This document shows positions 7,527 through 14,306 of a DNA stretch of 20,321 nucleotides, in pieces. The notes below the pieces were generated by a model. The model was not told the DNA's origin. It did no database searches and saw only the letters and a list, made by a program, of their open reading frames with translations. How positions within the stretch are numbered: position 1 is the first letter of the stretch; each line of letters opens with the position of its first letter. The translations under genes were made by a program, and so were the position numbers. The DNA comes from GCA-003244245 sp050700495 (lineage in GTDB: Bacteria > Actinomycetota > Actinomycetes > Mycobacteriales > Pseudonocardiaceae), in contig JBOHHF010000348.1 in NCBI GenBank assembly GCA_050700495.1, forward strand, positions 1 through 20,321, read 5' to 3'.

Positions 7527-8627
7527 TCACGCTCCTTGTTCGACGGTCGGTTCCGACGATGTCACTGTGGGTTCAGCGGATTCGGTTTTATCGGACTGGA
7601 CGGGCTGGATGGGCCCCACCTGAATCGGCAGAGTGCGGCGAACCGCCGCGGTCCCTTCTACCATCGCTGCCAGCTTCGACCTCGCAACATCAGCGGGAAG
7701 GTGGCGCAGCCCACAATCCGGGTTGATGATCAATTTATCGGCCGGGAATGTTTCCAGCGCCTTGCGGATGCGCTGGGCGATGAGTTCCGCGGATTCGATC
7801 TGCTCAGTCTTGACGTCCACCACGCCCAGCCCGAGCGCGCGGTCCCAACCGAGCTGCTGGATCACATGCAGGTCCTCGTAGCCCTTGCGGCCGAACTCGA
7901 GGATGAGCTGGTCCACGCTTGCCTCGAGCACCGCGGGGAACAGGAAGTCGTAATGCCCCTCCCAGGACGGCCGGGCATAACGGTTGCCATAGCAGACGTG
8001 CAACCCCCAGGTGACATCGACGCCCTGGGTCACGATGTTGATCGCCTCCACTGCTACGCCCACGTCCTCGGGGTAGCCGGCCAGAAACGGCTCGTCGATC
8101 TGTAACAGCTGCGCGCCCGCCTCAGCCAGCGCCCGCGCCTCGGCGTTGAGCACCTGTGCCAGCGCCCGCACCAGGTCGGCAGATTTGGCATACGCCTTGT
8201 TCTGGGTCCGGTGGGACAGCGAGAAAGGGCCGGTGAACGAAAACTTGACCGGGCGGTCGGTGTACTGACGGGTGAAGCGGTAGTCGTCCGCGAGGCCCAG
8301 CGGCGGTGGGTCGGACGGCAAGTGGTCGACAATGACGGTGTCGTAGTAGTCGTAATAGAACGACTTGACGGTGACCGGGATCTGCACACCCGGTATCCGG
8401 GCCAGCAGGTAGTCGATATCGTTGTCCCGGCGCAGCTCCCCGTCGGAGACGATGTCGATTCCGGCCGTCTCCTGGTCCTTAAGCGCCGCCTTGATCGCCA
8501 TGTCGTGGATCTCGCTGAGATGGGTACGGCTGATCCGGTTGCGGTAGTAGTCGGTCTTGAGCCGCTCGAGCCACTCGGGGACCGAGTATGACCCCACGAC
8601 GGTCGTAGGTAGCAGAGGCACTGTCAT
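7527..8627 (-). CDS. Short cobalamin-independent methionine synthase (MetE C-terminal domain only)
   Basis: The 366-residue protein corresponds to the catalytic half of MetE (Meth_synt_2 barrel) without the N-terminal half of the usual ~750-residue enzyme. All four expected zinc/homocysteine ligands are visible: His210 and Cys212 (in HVCYG), Glu244 (in LILEFGRKG) and Cys305 (in INPDCGLRH). Motif SDGELRR (61-67) and QIDEPFL (176-182) also fit. It should methylate homocysteine to methionine. The last about 35 residues are Pro/Thr/Ser/Glu-rich and probably disordered. The methyl donor is uncertain: full-length MetE uses methyl-THF-polyglutamate, while archaeal core-MetE proteins can use methylcobamide. 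It sits nine bases after the 502-residue methyltransferase. Confidence 0.88.
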   Translation of the reverse strand: MTVPLLPTTVVGSYSVPEWLERLKTDYYRNRISRTHLSEIHDMAIKAALKDQETAGIDIVSDGELRRDNDIDYLLARIPGVQIPVTVKSFYYDYYDTVIVDHLPSDPPPLGLADDYRFTRQYTDRPVKFSFTGPFSLSHRTQNKAYAKSADLVRALAQVLNAEARALAEAGAQLLQIDEPFLAGYPEDVGVAVEAINIVTQGVDVTWGLHVCYGNRYARPSWEGHYDFLFPAVLEASVDQLILEFGRKGYEDLHVIQQLGWDRALGLGVVDVKTEQIESAELIAQRIRKALETFPADKLIINPDCGLRHLPADVARSKLAAMVEGTAAVRRTLPIQVGPIQPVQSDKTESAEPTVTSSEPTVEQGA

Positions 8628-8636
8628 AATTCCGGG

Positions 8637-10145
8637 TCAGTCCCTTACCTGAGCCGTCATGGTAACGATGTTGGTGCCCGTCCGGTGGGCGAACGGCTGG
8701 TAGTCCACGTCGAAACCCTTCCGGCGCCCGATGTGCGCAAGTAATGGGCCATTGAGCCAGTTCACGATCGAGCCGTCGTACTTGCCCGGGCCGCGGAAAC
8801 CGGTCCGATAGGCATGCACGTCGGTCACGAACAGGTCATGGCAGATCAGCCGGCCGTAGGGATGCAACAGCGGGACGGTGTCCACGAAGCTGGCCACCGC
8901 GCCGTTGTTGACGTGCATCCGGATGGCGGCGCCGGACTCCAGCAAGGGGCGCAGCATCTCCCCGCTCACCGTGGGCGCGATCTGGTAGAGGTCCAGGCCC
9001 GTCAGCGGCATGTACCGCTCCTCCAAGCGCAGCGCCTCCCACGTACGGCGCCAAAAGTCCACCGTCACCTCGACCGAGGGGAAGTGCGCCGGCGCAGCCT
9101 CCGCGAGCAAGGCCGGGCCGAGCCGCAGCAGCTTGCGGATCAGTTCCGGTAGCCCGCCGGGCTGCGCGGAGATCAGCTGCCCGATCTCGGTGGCAGCATC
9201 CTTGGGCAGGTAGGCCCTGGTCTGCACGATGTAGGTGCGTCCCCCGATCTGCGCGACCTCGTCGGTGGGCAGGTTGTCATAGACGTTGGAGATATAGACC
9301 AGGAACACCTTGTAGCGCAGGAAGCCCAGCGCAGTCCGGGGCTGGGTGGCGTCCAACACGAACGAGCTGACGTGCTCCGCGTGGTGGGCCACCGCGGCTC
9401 TGGCGAGTTCCAGGACATGCGGCGAGTAGTCGCACATCAGATAGTGCAGCCGCCGGTAGTACTCCCTGCCGTGCTTGCGGTCCAGCTCGACGAACTCGTC
9501 GAGCCAGGTCTTGGCCTGATTGCCGTTACCCGGCCCGATCTCGACCACGTACAGCTCTTCGGGCAGCGCGTTGCGCTCGGCCAGCGAATCCCACAGCGCG
9601 AACAGGTCGGTGATGATCTCGCGTACCGAGTCCCGGTTTCGCGCGTCGCTCTCCCCGCCCGGTAGGGCCGACTCGTAGGGCCGACCAGTAACCTGCTCCC
9701 ACAGGTCCAGCGCCTTCCAGTACAGCGCATTGAACTCCCAGATCACGCTGGCACTGGTGGCCAACCACGGCTCCAGATGGAGCCGGGACGGTTCGGCATC
9801 GCCGAAGCGGGCCCGGATGAGTTCGCCGGTGAGCTGTTTGAGCGGTACATCGCCGCTGCGGCGGACGTCGATCGCGACCTCGATCTCGTCCTCGGTCACC
9901 ACCGCCGCCAGCGGCACCGGTGCCAGCGCCGAGTCGGATCCGTGGGTCGCCAGAATCGGCCGGATATCGACGACGCCGCGGAAGTTGTTGCGGTACTGGA
10001 CCCAGTCGCACACCACGCGGATCCGGGACAGATCCATCGAATCCTCGGCGAGCGCGTCCAGCACGGGACCCAGCGCCGCCGTCACGTTCACGGGTTTCTT
10101 GCCGCGGAGCTTGCCGGTGGGGCGGAAATCAACCAGCACGGCCAC
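8637..10145 (-). CDS. Class I SAM-dependent methyltransferase of unknown acceptor, 502 aa
   Basis: A Rossmann-type SAM site is clear: motif I is VVEIGPGNGN at 200-209, followed by an acidic strand end in YLMCDYSPHVLELAR, which normally binds the ribose, and by YISNVYDNLPTDE, which resembles the post-motif region of MidA/NDUFAF7-type enzymes (DUF185). About 195 residues precede motif I and form an extra domain I do not recognise; the C-terminal third contains FVDTVPLLHPYGRLICHDLFV. No membrane segment or signal is seen. The GTG at 10145 follows GGAGG at only three bases; a GTG two codons in has better spacing. It lies first or second in an operon whose other products make and recycle SAM, so it is the likely user of that SAM. 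The acceptor cannot be told from sequence. Confidence 0.8.
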   Translation of the reverse strand: MAVLVDFRPTGKLRGKKPVNVTAALGPVLDALAEDSMDLSRIRVVCDWVQYRNNFRGVVDIRPILATHGSDSALAPVPLAAVVTEDEIEVAIDVRRSGDVPLKQLTGELIRARFGDAEPSRLHLEPWLATSASVIWEFNALYWKALDLWEQVTGRPYESALPGGESDARNRDSVREIITDLFALWDSLAERNALPEELYVVEIGPGNGNQAKTWLDEFVELDRKHGREYYRRLHYLMCDYSPHVLELARAAVAHHAEHVSSFVLDATQPRTALGFLRYKVFLVYISNVYDNLPTDEVAQIGGRTYIVQTRAYLPKDAATEIGQLISAQPGGLPELIRKLLRLGPALLAEAAPAHFPSVEVTVDFWRRTWEALRLEERYMPLTGLDLYQIAPTVSGEMLRPLLESGAAIRMHVNNGAVASFVDTVPLLHPYGRLICHDLFVTDVHAYRTGFRGPGKYDGSIVNWLNGPLLAHIGRRKGFDVDYQPFAHRTGTNIVTMTAQVRD

Positions 10146-10238
10146 TGCCCTCCGTCGTCGGTGCTTGCTGTCTGAACCGCGAGGCGGCCAACATCAGCCC
10201 GCTCGAGATCGCCGAGACGTCCTCTCGTGCCGACCCGG

Positions 10239-10436
10239 TCAGGATGCCGCCCGGTTGGCACCTGTGGCCCGTTGAAGGGCATTGAAACCGGTCCCGCGCA
10301 GCCGGGCGATCGTGGCTCGCAGGTGATCGATCTCTCGACGGAGCAGGTCGGCTACGTCAACATCGGGCACGCGGACAGTGCCCTGGGTGGCCAGCAGCGG
10401 GCATCCGCAATGCGGGCAGTTGAGTTCGTGCGGCAT
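10239..10436 (-). CDS. Small CxxC protein with a helical C-terminus
   Basis: The 65-residue protein begins MPHELNCPHCGCPLL, giving one CPHC zinc-knuckle half, and continues with a charged helical segment rich in Leu, Arg and Asp (VADLLRREIDHLRATIARLRG) that could be a short coiled coil. The ATG at 10436 is preceded by AGGAG with six bases between, which decides the start over a longer in-frame GTG-side extension. Only one cysteine pair is visible (plus one nearby Cys), so metal binding might need a dimer. It lies 93 bp upstream of the methyltransferase in the same direction and may head the operon transcript. I do not recognise a family. Confidence 0.6.
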   Translation of the reverse strand: MPHELNCPHCGCPLLATQGTVRVPDVDVADLLRREIDHLRATIARLRGTGFNALQRATGANRAAS

Positions 10437-10658
10437 CTCACGCTCCTGACGATCACCGTCGACCGGTTCGGGGCTCCGGCAGCCCCTTTTTGTGAGCGGG
10501 ACCACACAACACTAGTGAACGGGGGAACGCCGCGCAGAACAACCGGGTACCAGCACGAAATCGTGACCTGCGCTTTTGTGGCGACACCACAAACTAGGCT
10601 GCGTGCCGGCGGCCAGCAGCCTGCCGGCAGGCACGACGCCACGAAGGGTAACGCACAC

Positions 10659-10790
10659 ATGGACATCTTCAGGTCCACCAGCAGCTGCTCGCGGACTACG
10701 AGGCGTTCACGGCCGGTTTCACCAAGATCCACGACCATCGAATCCGAGAGTGAGCGGCGCATGGCCAACGGGGTCCGGCCGCTGGCCTAA
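10659..10790 (+). pseudogene. Remnant of a DEAD/DEAH-type helicase N-terminus
   Basis: The stretch reads MDIF in one frame, then, after a one-base loss, VHQQLLADYEAFTAGFTKIH with DHRIRE and a stop in a second frame, then SERRMANGVRPLA back in the first. The pattern of a short start, HQQLL.DY.AF..GF..I.D..I and a following R.A.G resembles the beginning of large DEAD/DEAH helicases found in defence islands. The ATG is preceded by AAGGG. The reading therefore needs two frameshifts and ends at 10790, so at most a dead fragment remains. The helicase call is from pattern memory and is tentative; the alternation of frames is visible directly. Confidence 0.35.
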
Positions 10791-11014
10791 CGGCTGTGGC
10801 CATTTAGCTCCGGTGCTGGAGCCGGTCCCATTGCCGCCTGGCGAACCTGGGCGCTGGGATCAACCTTAAGTCGGGCGAGGACGGCACTGTATGCGTCGAC
10901 CGCATTCTCAGAACGTAGGCGCGCCAACTCGTGGGCGAGGTCCCACCGCACTCCGCGGTCAGAGTCGCCGCGCCGGCTCGCCGCCTTACGGGCCACTCTG
11001 GCCAGCGGCACCAT
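10787..11014 (-). pseudogene. Possible HEAT-repeat protein remnant
   Basis: A minus-strand frame from an ATG at 11014 to a TAG at 10787 encodes 75 residues. About residues 18-60 look like HEAT repeats: DSDRGVRWDLAHELARLRS, then NAVDAYSAVLARLKVDPSAQVRQAA, with the usual D-x-x-VR-x-x-A spacing. The frame stays open upstream but loses resemblance there, so I read this as the 3' end of a once longer gene. It overlaps on the opposite strand the open frame of the McrC-like fragment. It may be a small real gene instead. Confidence is low because HEAT repeats are weak signatures. Confidence 0.3.
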
Positions 11015-11557
11015 CCCCGAGCGTGGTGCGAGCCTGCCGTCCTGGCACCGAACCGGCTCAGCCAGCGTTACCACGCCGTGCTGCGCCTCGCCGAGGTCAT
11101 CTGGCAGGCCACCTCTCCGGAGCACGTGCCCGGCTCGCTGCTCGCCAACGGGTTCCTGTTCAACCTGTGGAAGATCTTCGAGAACTTCCTCGTCGCCGCG
11201 TTGTCGGAGGAGTTGCACCTCGACCAGGCTCGCGTGGTGGAGATGAAACCTGACTTGGTCTGGCAGGTGAACGGGCAGCCCGTTGCGGTCGTCGACGCCA
11301 AGTACAAACCGGAGAAGCCAAGCGGTTACCCGTACGCGGACCTCTATCAGGTGCTGGCCTACTGCACAGCGCTGCACCTACCCCGCGGGCATCTCGTCTA
11401 CGCCCGGGGCAACTCCCAGCCGGCACGCCACATCGTGCGGTATTCGGATATTGAGATCGTCTGTCATGCACTGGACCTCACGCTGCCCCGGGCGAAACTG
11501 CTGGCGCAGGTCAGAGACATCGCCGACGAGGTGGTGGTGAGCGTGCCAGCGGCATGA
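10931..11557 (+). pseudogene. McrC-like restriction component, nuclease domain fragment
   Basis: The frame is open from 10931, but recognisable similarity begins only near 11051 (RLSQRYHAVLRLAEVIW). From there it matches the C-terminal part of McrC: a helical NGFLFNLWKIFENFL segment, then a PD-(D/E)xK nuclease core with KPDLVW and AVVDAKYK, where the Asp and Asp-x-Lys are the expected metal and catalytic residues, then YPYADLYQVLAYC. McrC partners the McrB GTPase in restriction of methylated DNA. The usual N-terminal half of about 200 residues is absent and the first 40 residues look like noise, so this is a truncated copy. No mcrB is visible beside it. The intact nuclease core makes the family assignment fairly safe. 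Confidence 0.65.
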
Positions 11558-11703
11558 AAGGGGTATCGCGTGGCGCCGGCTGGGCATCGACCGGGACTTC
11601 CTGTGGGAGTTCGGCAAGCTGGAGCGCGCAATCCATGAGTGGGCGCCGCGAGACGGTGAGATGGCCCTGGTGACCATGCACAGGTTGCCCGCGGGCTCGC
11701 ATC

Positions 11704-11880
11704 TCAGATGCGGCTGCGGCTGCGGCCCCTTATGCCAGCCCCGATTCCGGCAAGCTGGAGCGCGAGACACAGCAGTCCGGCCAGCATGAAGGCAGTGGGG
11801 TCGAGCGGGCCGAGCGCAACCCCGGCCAGGTGGAGCACCAGAGCGAGCGCGAACAGGATGGCGGCGACAATGGCGAGCAT
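11704..11880 (-). CDS. Small two-helix membrane protein, 58 aa
   Basis: The ATG at 11880 follows GGAGG with five bases between, an almost ideal ribosome site. The 58-residue product has one hydrophobic stretch at about 2-24 (AIVAAILFALALVLHLAGVAL), a turn at GPLDPTA and a second stretch at about 31-50 (FMLAGLLCLALQLAGIGAGI), ending in a basic RGRSRSRI tail. This fits a two-pass inner-membrane protein with a cytoplasmic C-terminus. I do not recognise a function. Its 3' end contains the second copy of a 17-bp direct repeat also found at 11612-11628, so the C-terminus may have been altered by rearrangement. Confidence 0.65.
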   Translation of the reverse strand: MLAIVAAILFALALVLHLAGVALGPLDPTAFMLAGLLCLALQLAGIGAGIRGRSRSRI

Positions 11881-12134
11881 GGTGACCTCCTTAGTCGGCC
11901 CGGCGGCGTTCTGTGCAGGACAGGGCGCTCCCGTGCGGCTGCCGCGGTGCGTCATAGACGTATCCCGACGCGGTGTAGGCGTCAGTTCACCCCGCTGGCC
12001 GGTTTACGAAGATGCGCCCGCTTGTCAATGTTCGCACCAAATCGGGCCGTCCGCACGTCGAGCCAGCCGGGCGCTTGTCTCGTTCAATACAGGTCCCGAC
12101 TCCGGCCGGAGTCCGATAAGCGGTCGGGAGGGCC

Positions 12135-12194
12135 CGTGAACTCGAAGCCACGGACATACCGCCCACTTGGGACGTCGGTAGCGTCGAGTTCACG
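12135..12194. promoter_or_regulatory. 11-bp perfect inverted repeat upstream of the YjbR-like gene
   Basis: Positions 12135-12145 (cgtgaactcga) are the exact reverse complement of 12184-12194 (tcgagttcacg), separated by 38 bases, and end 25 bases before the YjbR-like start codon. A separate 16-bp perfect palindrome (gactccggccggagtc) lies at 12098-12113. The arrangement suits an operator or a leader hairpin. The symmetry is seen; no regulator is identified. Confidence 0.45.
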
Positions 12195-12219
12195 GCAACG
12201 GGACGAGAGGATCATGCCA

Positions 12220-12588
12220 ATGGACAGCATGAGGCGGCTTGAGCAGATGGTCGCGCGGTTGCCTGAGGCGACACGGGTCGACGTCGAGGAATGGGGCGGG
12301 CATCCCACCTTCCGGGTGCGCGGGAAGAATTTCGTCTTCTCCGACCACACTGCCGAGCACCTCAGCGTGAAGCTGCCGCTCGCCGAGGCCGAGGCGGTGG
12401 TGGCGACCGATGACGATGCATCCCCCGCTGGCTACGGCCTCGGACGGCACGGGTGGATCGCGCTCACGGTGCACCCAGACGAGGACGAGGACCGGTGGCG
12501 GCAGATCGAGGAATGGATCCGCACCTCTTACAGCCTTGTCGCGCCGAAGAAACTGGCTCGGCAGCTGCCCGATATCGCCAACCGCTGA
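12220..12588 (+). CDS. MmcQ/YjbR-like protein
   Basis: The 122-residue protein has the layout of the MmcQ/YjbR (CyaY-like fold) DNA-binding family: an N-terminal helix with LPEATRVDVEEWGGHPTFRV, then KNFVFSD, a SVKLPLAEAEAV strand-helix, and the late GRHGWIALTV and EEWIRTSYSLVAPKKLA segments. Family members are about 110-125 residues. Two ATGs compete: 12214 is only three bases after GAGAGG, while 12220 has nine bases and is preferred. It converges on the AlkB-like gene with 21 bp between their stops, so they are not co-transcribed. Biological role is poorly known for the whole family. Confidence 0.75.
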   Translation: MDSMRRLEQMVARLPEATRVDVEEWGGHPTFRVRGKNFVFSDHTAEHLSVKLPLAEAEAVVATDDDASPAGYGLGRHGWIALTVHPDEDEDRWRQIEEWIRTSYSLVAPKKLARQLPDIANR

Positions 12589-12609
12589 CAACGACCACTC
12601 CGACGTGTG

Positions 12610-13188
12610 TTACGCCGTGTCCATCCGGATGCCGATCGACGTCCGTGGTGAGCCGGTGGGCCCGCCGACCAGGTGCATCGGCCTCCCGTCCGGGTCGCCG
12701 GCCAGCCCCGGCCCACGAAGCAGCACCAGGCTGCCCTCGTCGGCTCGCCAGGTCCTGATCGGATCGCCGGCCCGGTTGCGGCACAGCGTGAACGGCGCCG
12801 ACCCGGCGGCCGTGATCACGGCGACGAGCTGGGCGTATCGGCGCTGGTCGCGGTGCGGCGTGATGCCGACGGAACCCGGCTGGTAGCGCTGGATCGCGAT
12901 CTCGTTGGGCACCCACTCCGGCACCCCGTACTGGTGAACCTGCCCGACGAGCTCGTCACACAGGCTGCCGAGCAGGGGATACCGGTCCAGCTCCGGCACG
13001 GGGACCTCGAACGACTCAGTCTCCTGCCGGACCTGCCCGATCAGTGGCGCCACCGGCTCGTACGGACCGTCGCGCAGCTCGGCCGCCAGCTGGTCACAGA
13101 ACGGCCGGCGGACGGCGCGAGCGGCGAACGTCGCTCCCTGATCGGTGACCTCGCGGAGCAGCGTGGCCCAGTCCAGATCGCGCACCAC
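12610..13188 (-). CDS. AlkB-like Fe(II)/2-oxoglutarate oxygenase
   Basis: The 192-residue protein shows the Fe(II)/2-oxoglutarate facial triad: His and Asp in ITPHRDQRRY, and a later His in PMHLVGG, followed by RTSIGIR whose arginine would bind 2-oxoglutarate. The order and the small size fit AlkB-like 2OG-Fe(II) dioxygenases, which remove methyl groups from nucleic acids or hydroxylate other substrates. The nucleotide-recognition lid is not obvious, so the substrate is open. The GTG start at 13188 lies five bases after the metF stop, implying co-transcription with it; a second GTG is the next codon. No clear Shine-Dalgarno is seen, so expression may rely on coupling. Confidence 0.75.
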   Translation of the reverse strand: MVRDLDWATLLREVTDQGATFAARAVRRPFCDQLAAELRDGPYEPVAPLIGQVRQETESFEVPVPELDRYPLLGSLCDELVGQVHQYGVPEWVPNEIAIQRYQPGSVGITPHRDQRRYAQLVAVITAAGSAPFTLCRNRAGDPIRTWRADEGSLVLLRGPGLAGDPDGRPMHLVGGPTGSPRTSIGIRMDTA

Positions 13189-13193
13189 CGGGT

Positions 13194-14087
13194 TCAGTTC
13201 TTGCCGGGGGCCCAGTAGGCGAGCATTTCAGCGAAGGTCTCGAACGCGGGCGCCGAAACGCCGTACGGGGCCTCGAGATGGATGCTCAGCGGGTAGCCGA
13301 GCTCGGCGACACCGTCGATCACGCGCTTGTACAGGTCGAGCATGATCTTGCGCTTTACGTCGGGCTCGCTGCCGGCCAGCTTGGTGACGACGGCCTGCTC
13401 CTGCGCGACGGCCTCGTTGCCCGGATCCTGGATCAGCCAGTTGATCAAGCCGACCCGATTCTCGAATTTGGGGACGAACCCGAAGGAGAGCAGAATTTCC
13501 GGCCGATGCTCGGTCTCCCGGGCGAAGTCGGTCAAGAAGCCCACGATCGCGTCGGAGTACAGCAGTTGGGTCATGCCGAACGTGGCGCCCTGGTTGCACT
13601 TGAAGTTGAACCGGCCCTGCTCGCTGTCCCGGGTCGGGATCAGGATCACGCCGCGGTTATGCACCAGCTGGTCATACAGCGACAGCGCATCGGTTGGTGC
13701 GACACCCGAGCCCTCGCCGTCGTTCATCGTGCGCGGGACGCCGACGAAGATGATGCCGTCGATGCCGGCACTGCGGAGGTTGGCCAGCCGCTCGGCCAGG
13801 GTCGGCTCGTCCATGAACGCGGTGACCTGGGTGCACAGCCCGCTCACCCCGGGCAGCTTCGGTTGGATGGCCGACCAGAAATCGAGCACGTCCAGCTTCG
13901 GCTTCATCACGACCGGCCTGTCGTCCTCCTCCTCGATCAGCCCGGGGATCATCACGTGCCTAATCCGGCCCTCAATGCCGAACGTCTTGGAGTGCTCGAG
14001 CACCTTGTGCGCCTCTTCGAGGGCCCGCTCCGTGCCGTCCTCGACGTTGGGCGGGACGAGCTCGAGCGCGATGGTATTGAGGGCCAC
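13194..14087 (-). CDS. metF: Methylenetetrahydrofolate reductase-like protein (MetF, atypical)
   Basis: The 297-residue protein has the FAD-binding barrel pattern of MTHFR: an N-terminal ALELVPPN strand with the active-site glutamate, TAFMDEPTLAERLANLRSAG, GIDGIIFVGVPR, then FNFKCNQGATFGMTQLLYSD, which matches the conserved region before the FAD-contacting segment. It differs from E. coli MetF enough that I assign it to the divergent actinobacterial/mycobacterial type. It would reduce 5,10-methylene-THF to 5-methyl-THF, supplying the methyl donor for methionine synthase. The GTG start at 14087 has GGGAGG eight bases upstream. It is separated from the main SAM operon by the scar zone but points the same way, and forms a unit with the AlkB-like gene. 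Confidence 0.82.
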   Translation of the reverse strand: MALNTIALELVPPNVEDGTERALEEAHKVLEHSKTFGIEGRIRHVMIPGLIEEEDDRPVVMKPKLDVLDFWSAIQPKLPGVSGLCTQVTAFMDEPTLAERLANLRSAGIDGIIFVGVPRTMNDGEGSGVAPTDALSLYDQLVHNRGVILIPTRDSEQGRFNFKCNQGATFGMTQLLYSDAIVGFLTDFARETEHRPEILLSFGFVPKFENRVGLINWLIQDPGNEAVAQEQAVVTKLAGSEPDVKRKIMLDLYKRVIDGVAELGYPLSIHLEAPYGVSAPAFETFAEMLAYWAPGKN

Positions 14088-14147
14088 GGCGTTATTCCTC
14101 CCTCTCCGGGAGCCTGATGATACAGATCTGTCTGCTTGGTGTCCCCT

Positions 14148-14306
14148 CTAAAATGCGACGGTTGCCCGCCAGTGCCCGCGTTTCAAGTGGCAGACGCCGT
14201 CCGGAGTGATGGTGACGGTCACTCCGTAGACGGGCAGCGAGCCGTCCCGTAGCCAGCGATGACGAATGTCATCCAGAATGTCCCACAGCTGGCGCGGGCC
14301 ACTCTG
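14148..14306 (-). pseudogene. C-terminal end of the broken PIMT-like methyltransferase, beyond the IS
   Basis: Read on the minus strand from the left end of the IS1380-type element to a TAG at 14148-14150, one frame gives SGPRQLWDILDDIRHRW, a short linker, then SLPVYGVTVTITPDGVCHL and a final WRAT segment. The reading continues exactly from the fragment at 15346-15477 if the element and one copy of its short target repeat are removed (codons join as V-Y-Q-S-G-P). The spacing LW..LD.I.H.W and TVTITPDGV mirrors the C-terminus of the intact PIMT-like gene at 19037-20212 (PWDTVEQAHHIW, GLTVTSAAQYVW). It ends 60 bp before metF on the same strand. Confidence 0.75.

Noticed and set aside
10931..11050. 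N-terminal half of McrC in the open frame
   Set aside because: These 40 residues are low-complexity and do not resemble the McrC N-terminus; similarity begins only near 11051.
11830..12219. Long upstream extension of the YjbR-like protein
   Set aside because: The extra residues are Arg/Gly/Ser-rich noise crossing inverted repeats; the family starts near MDSMRRLEQ.
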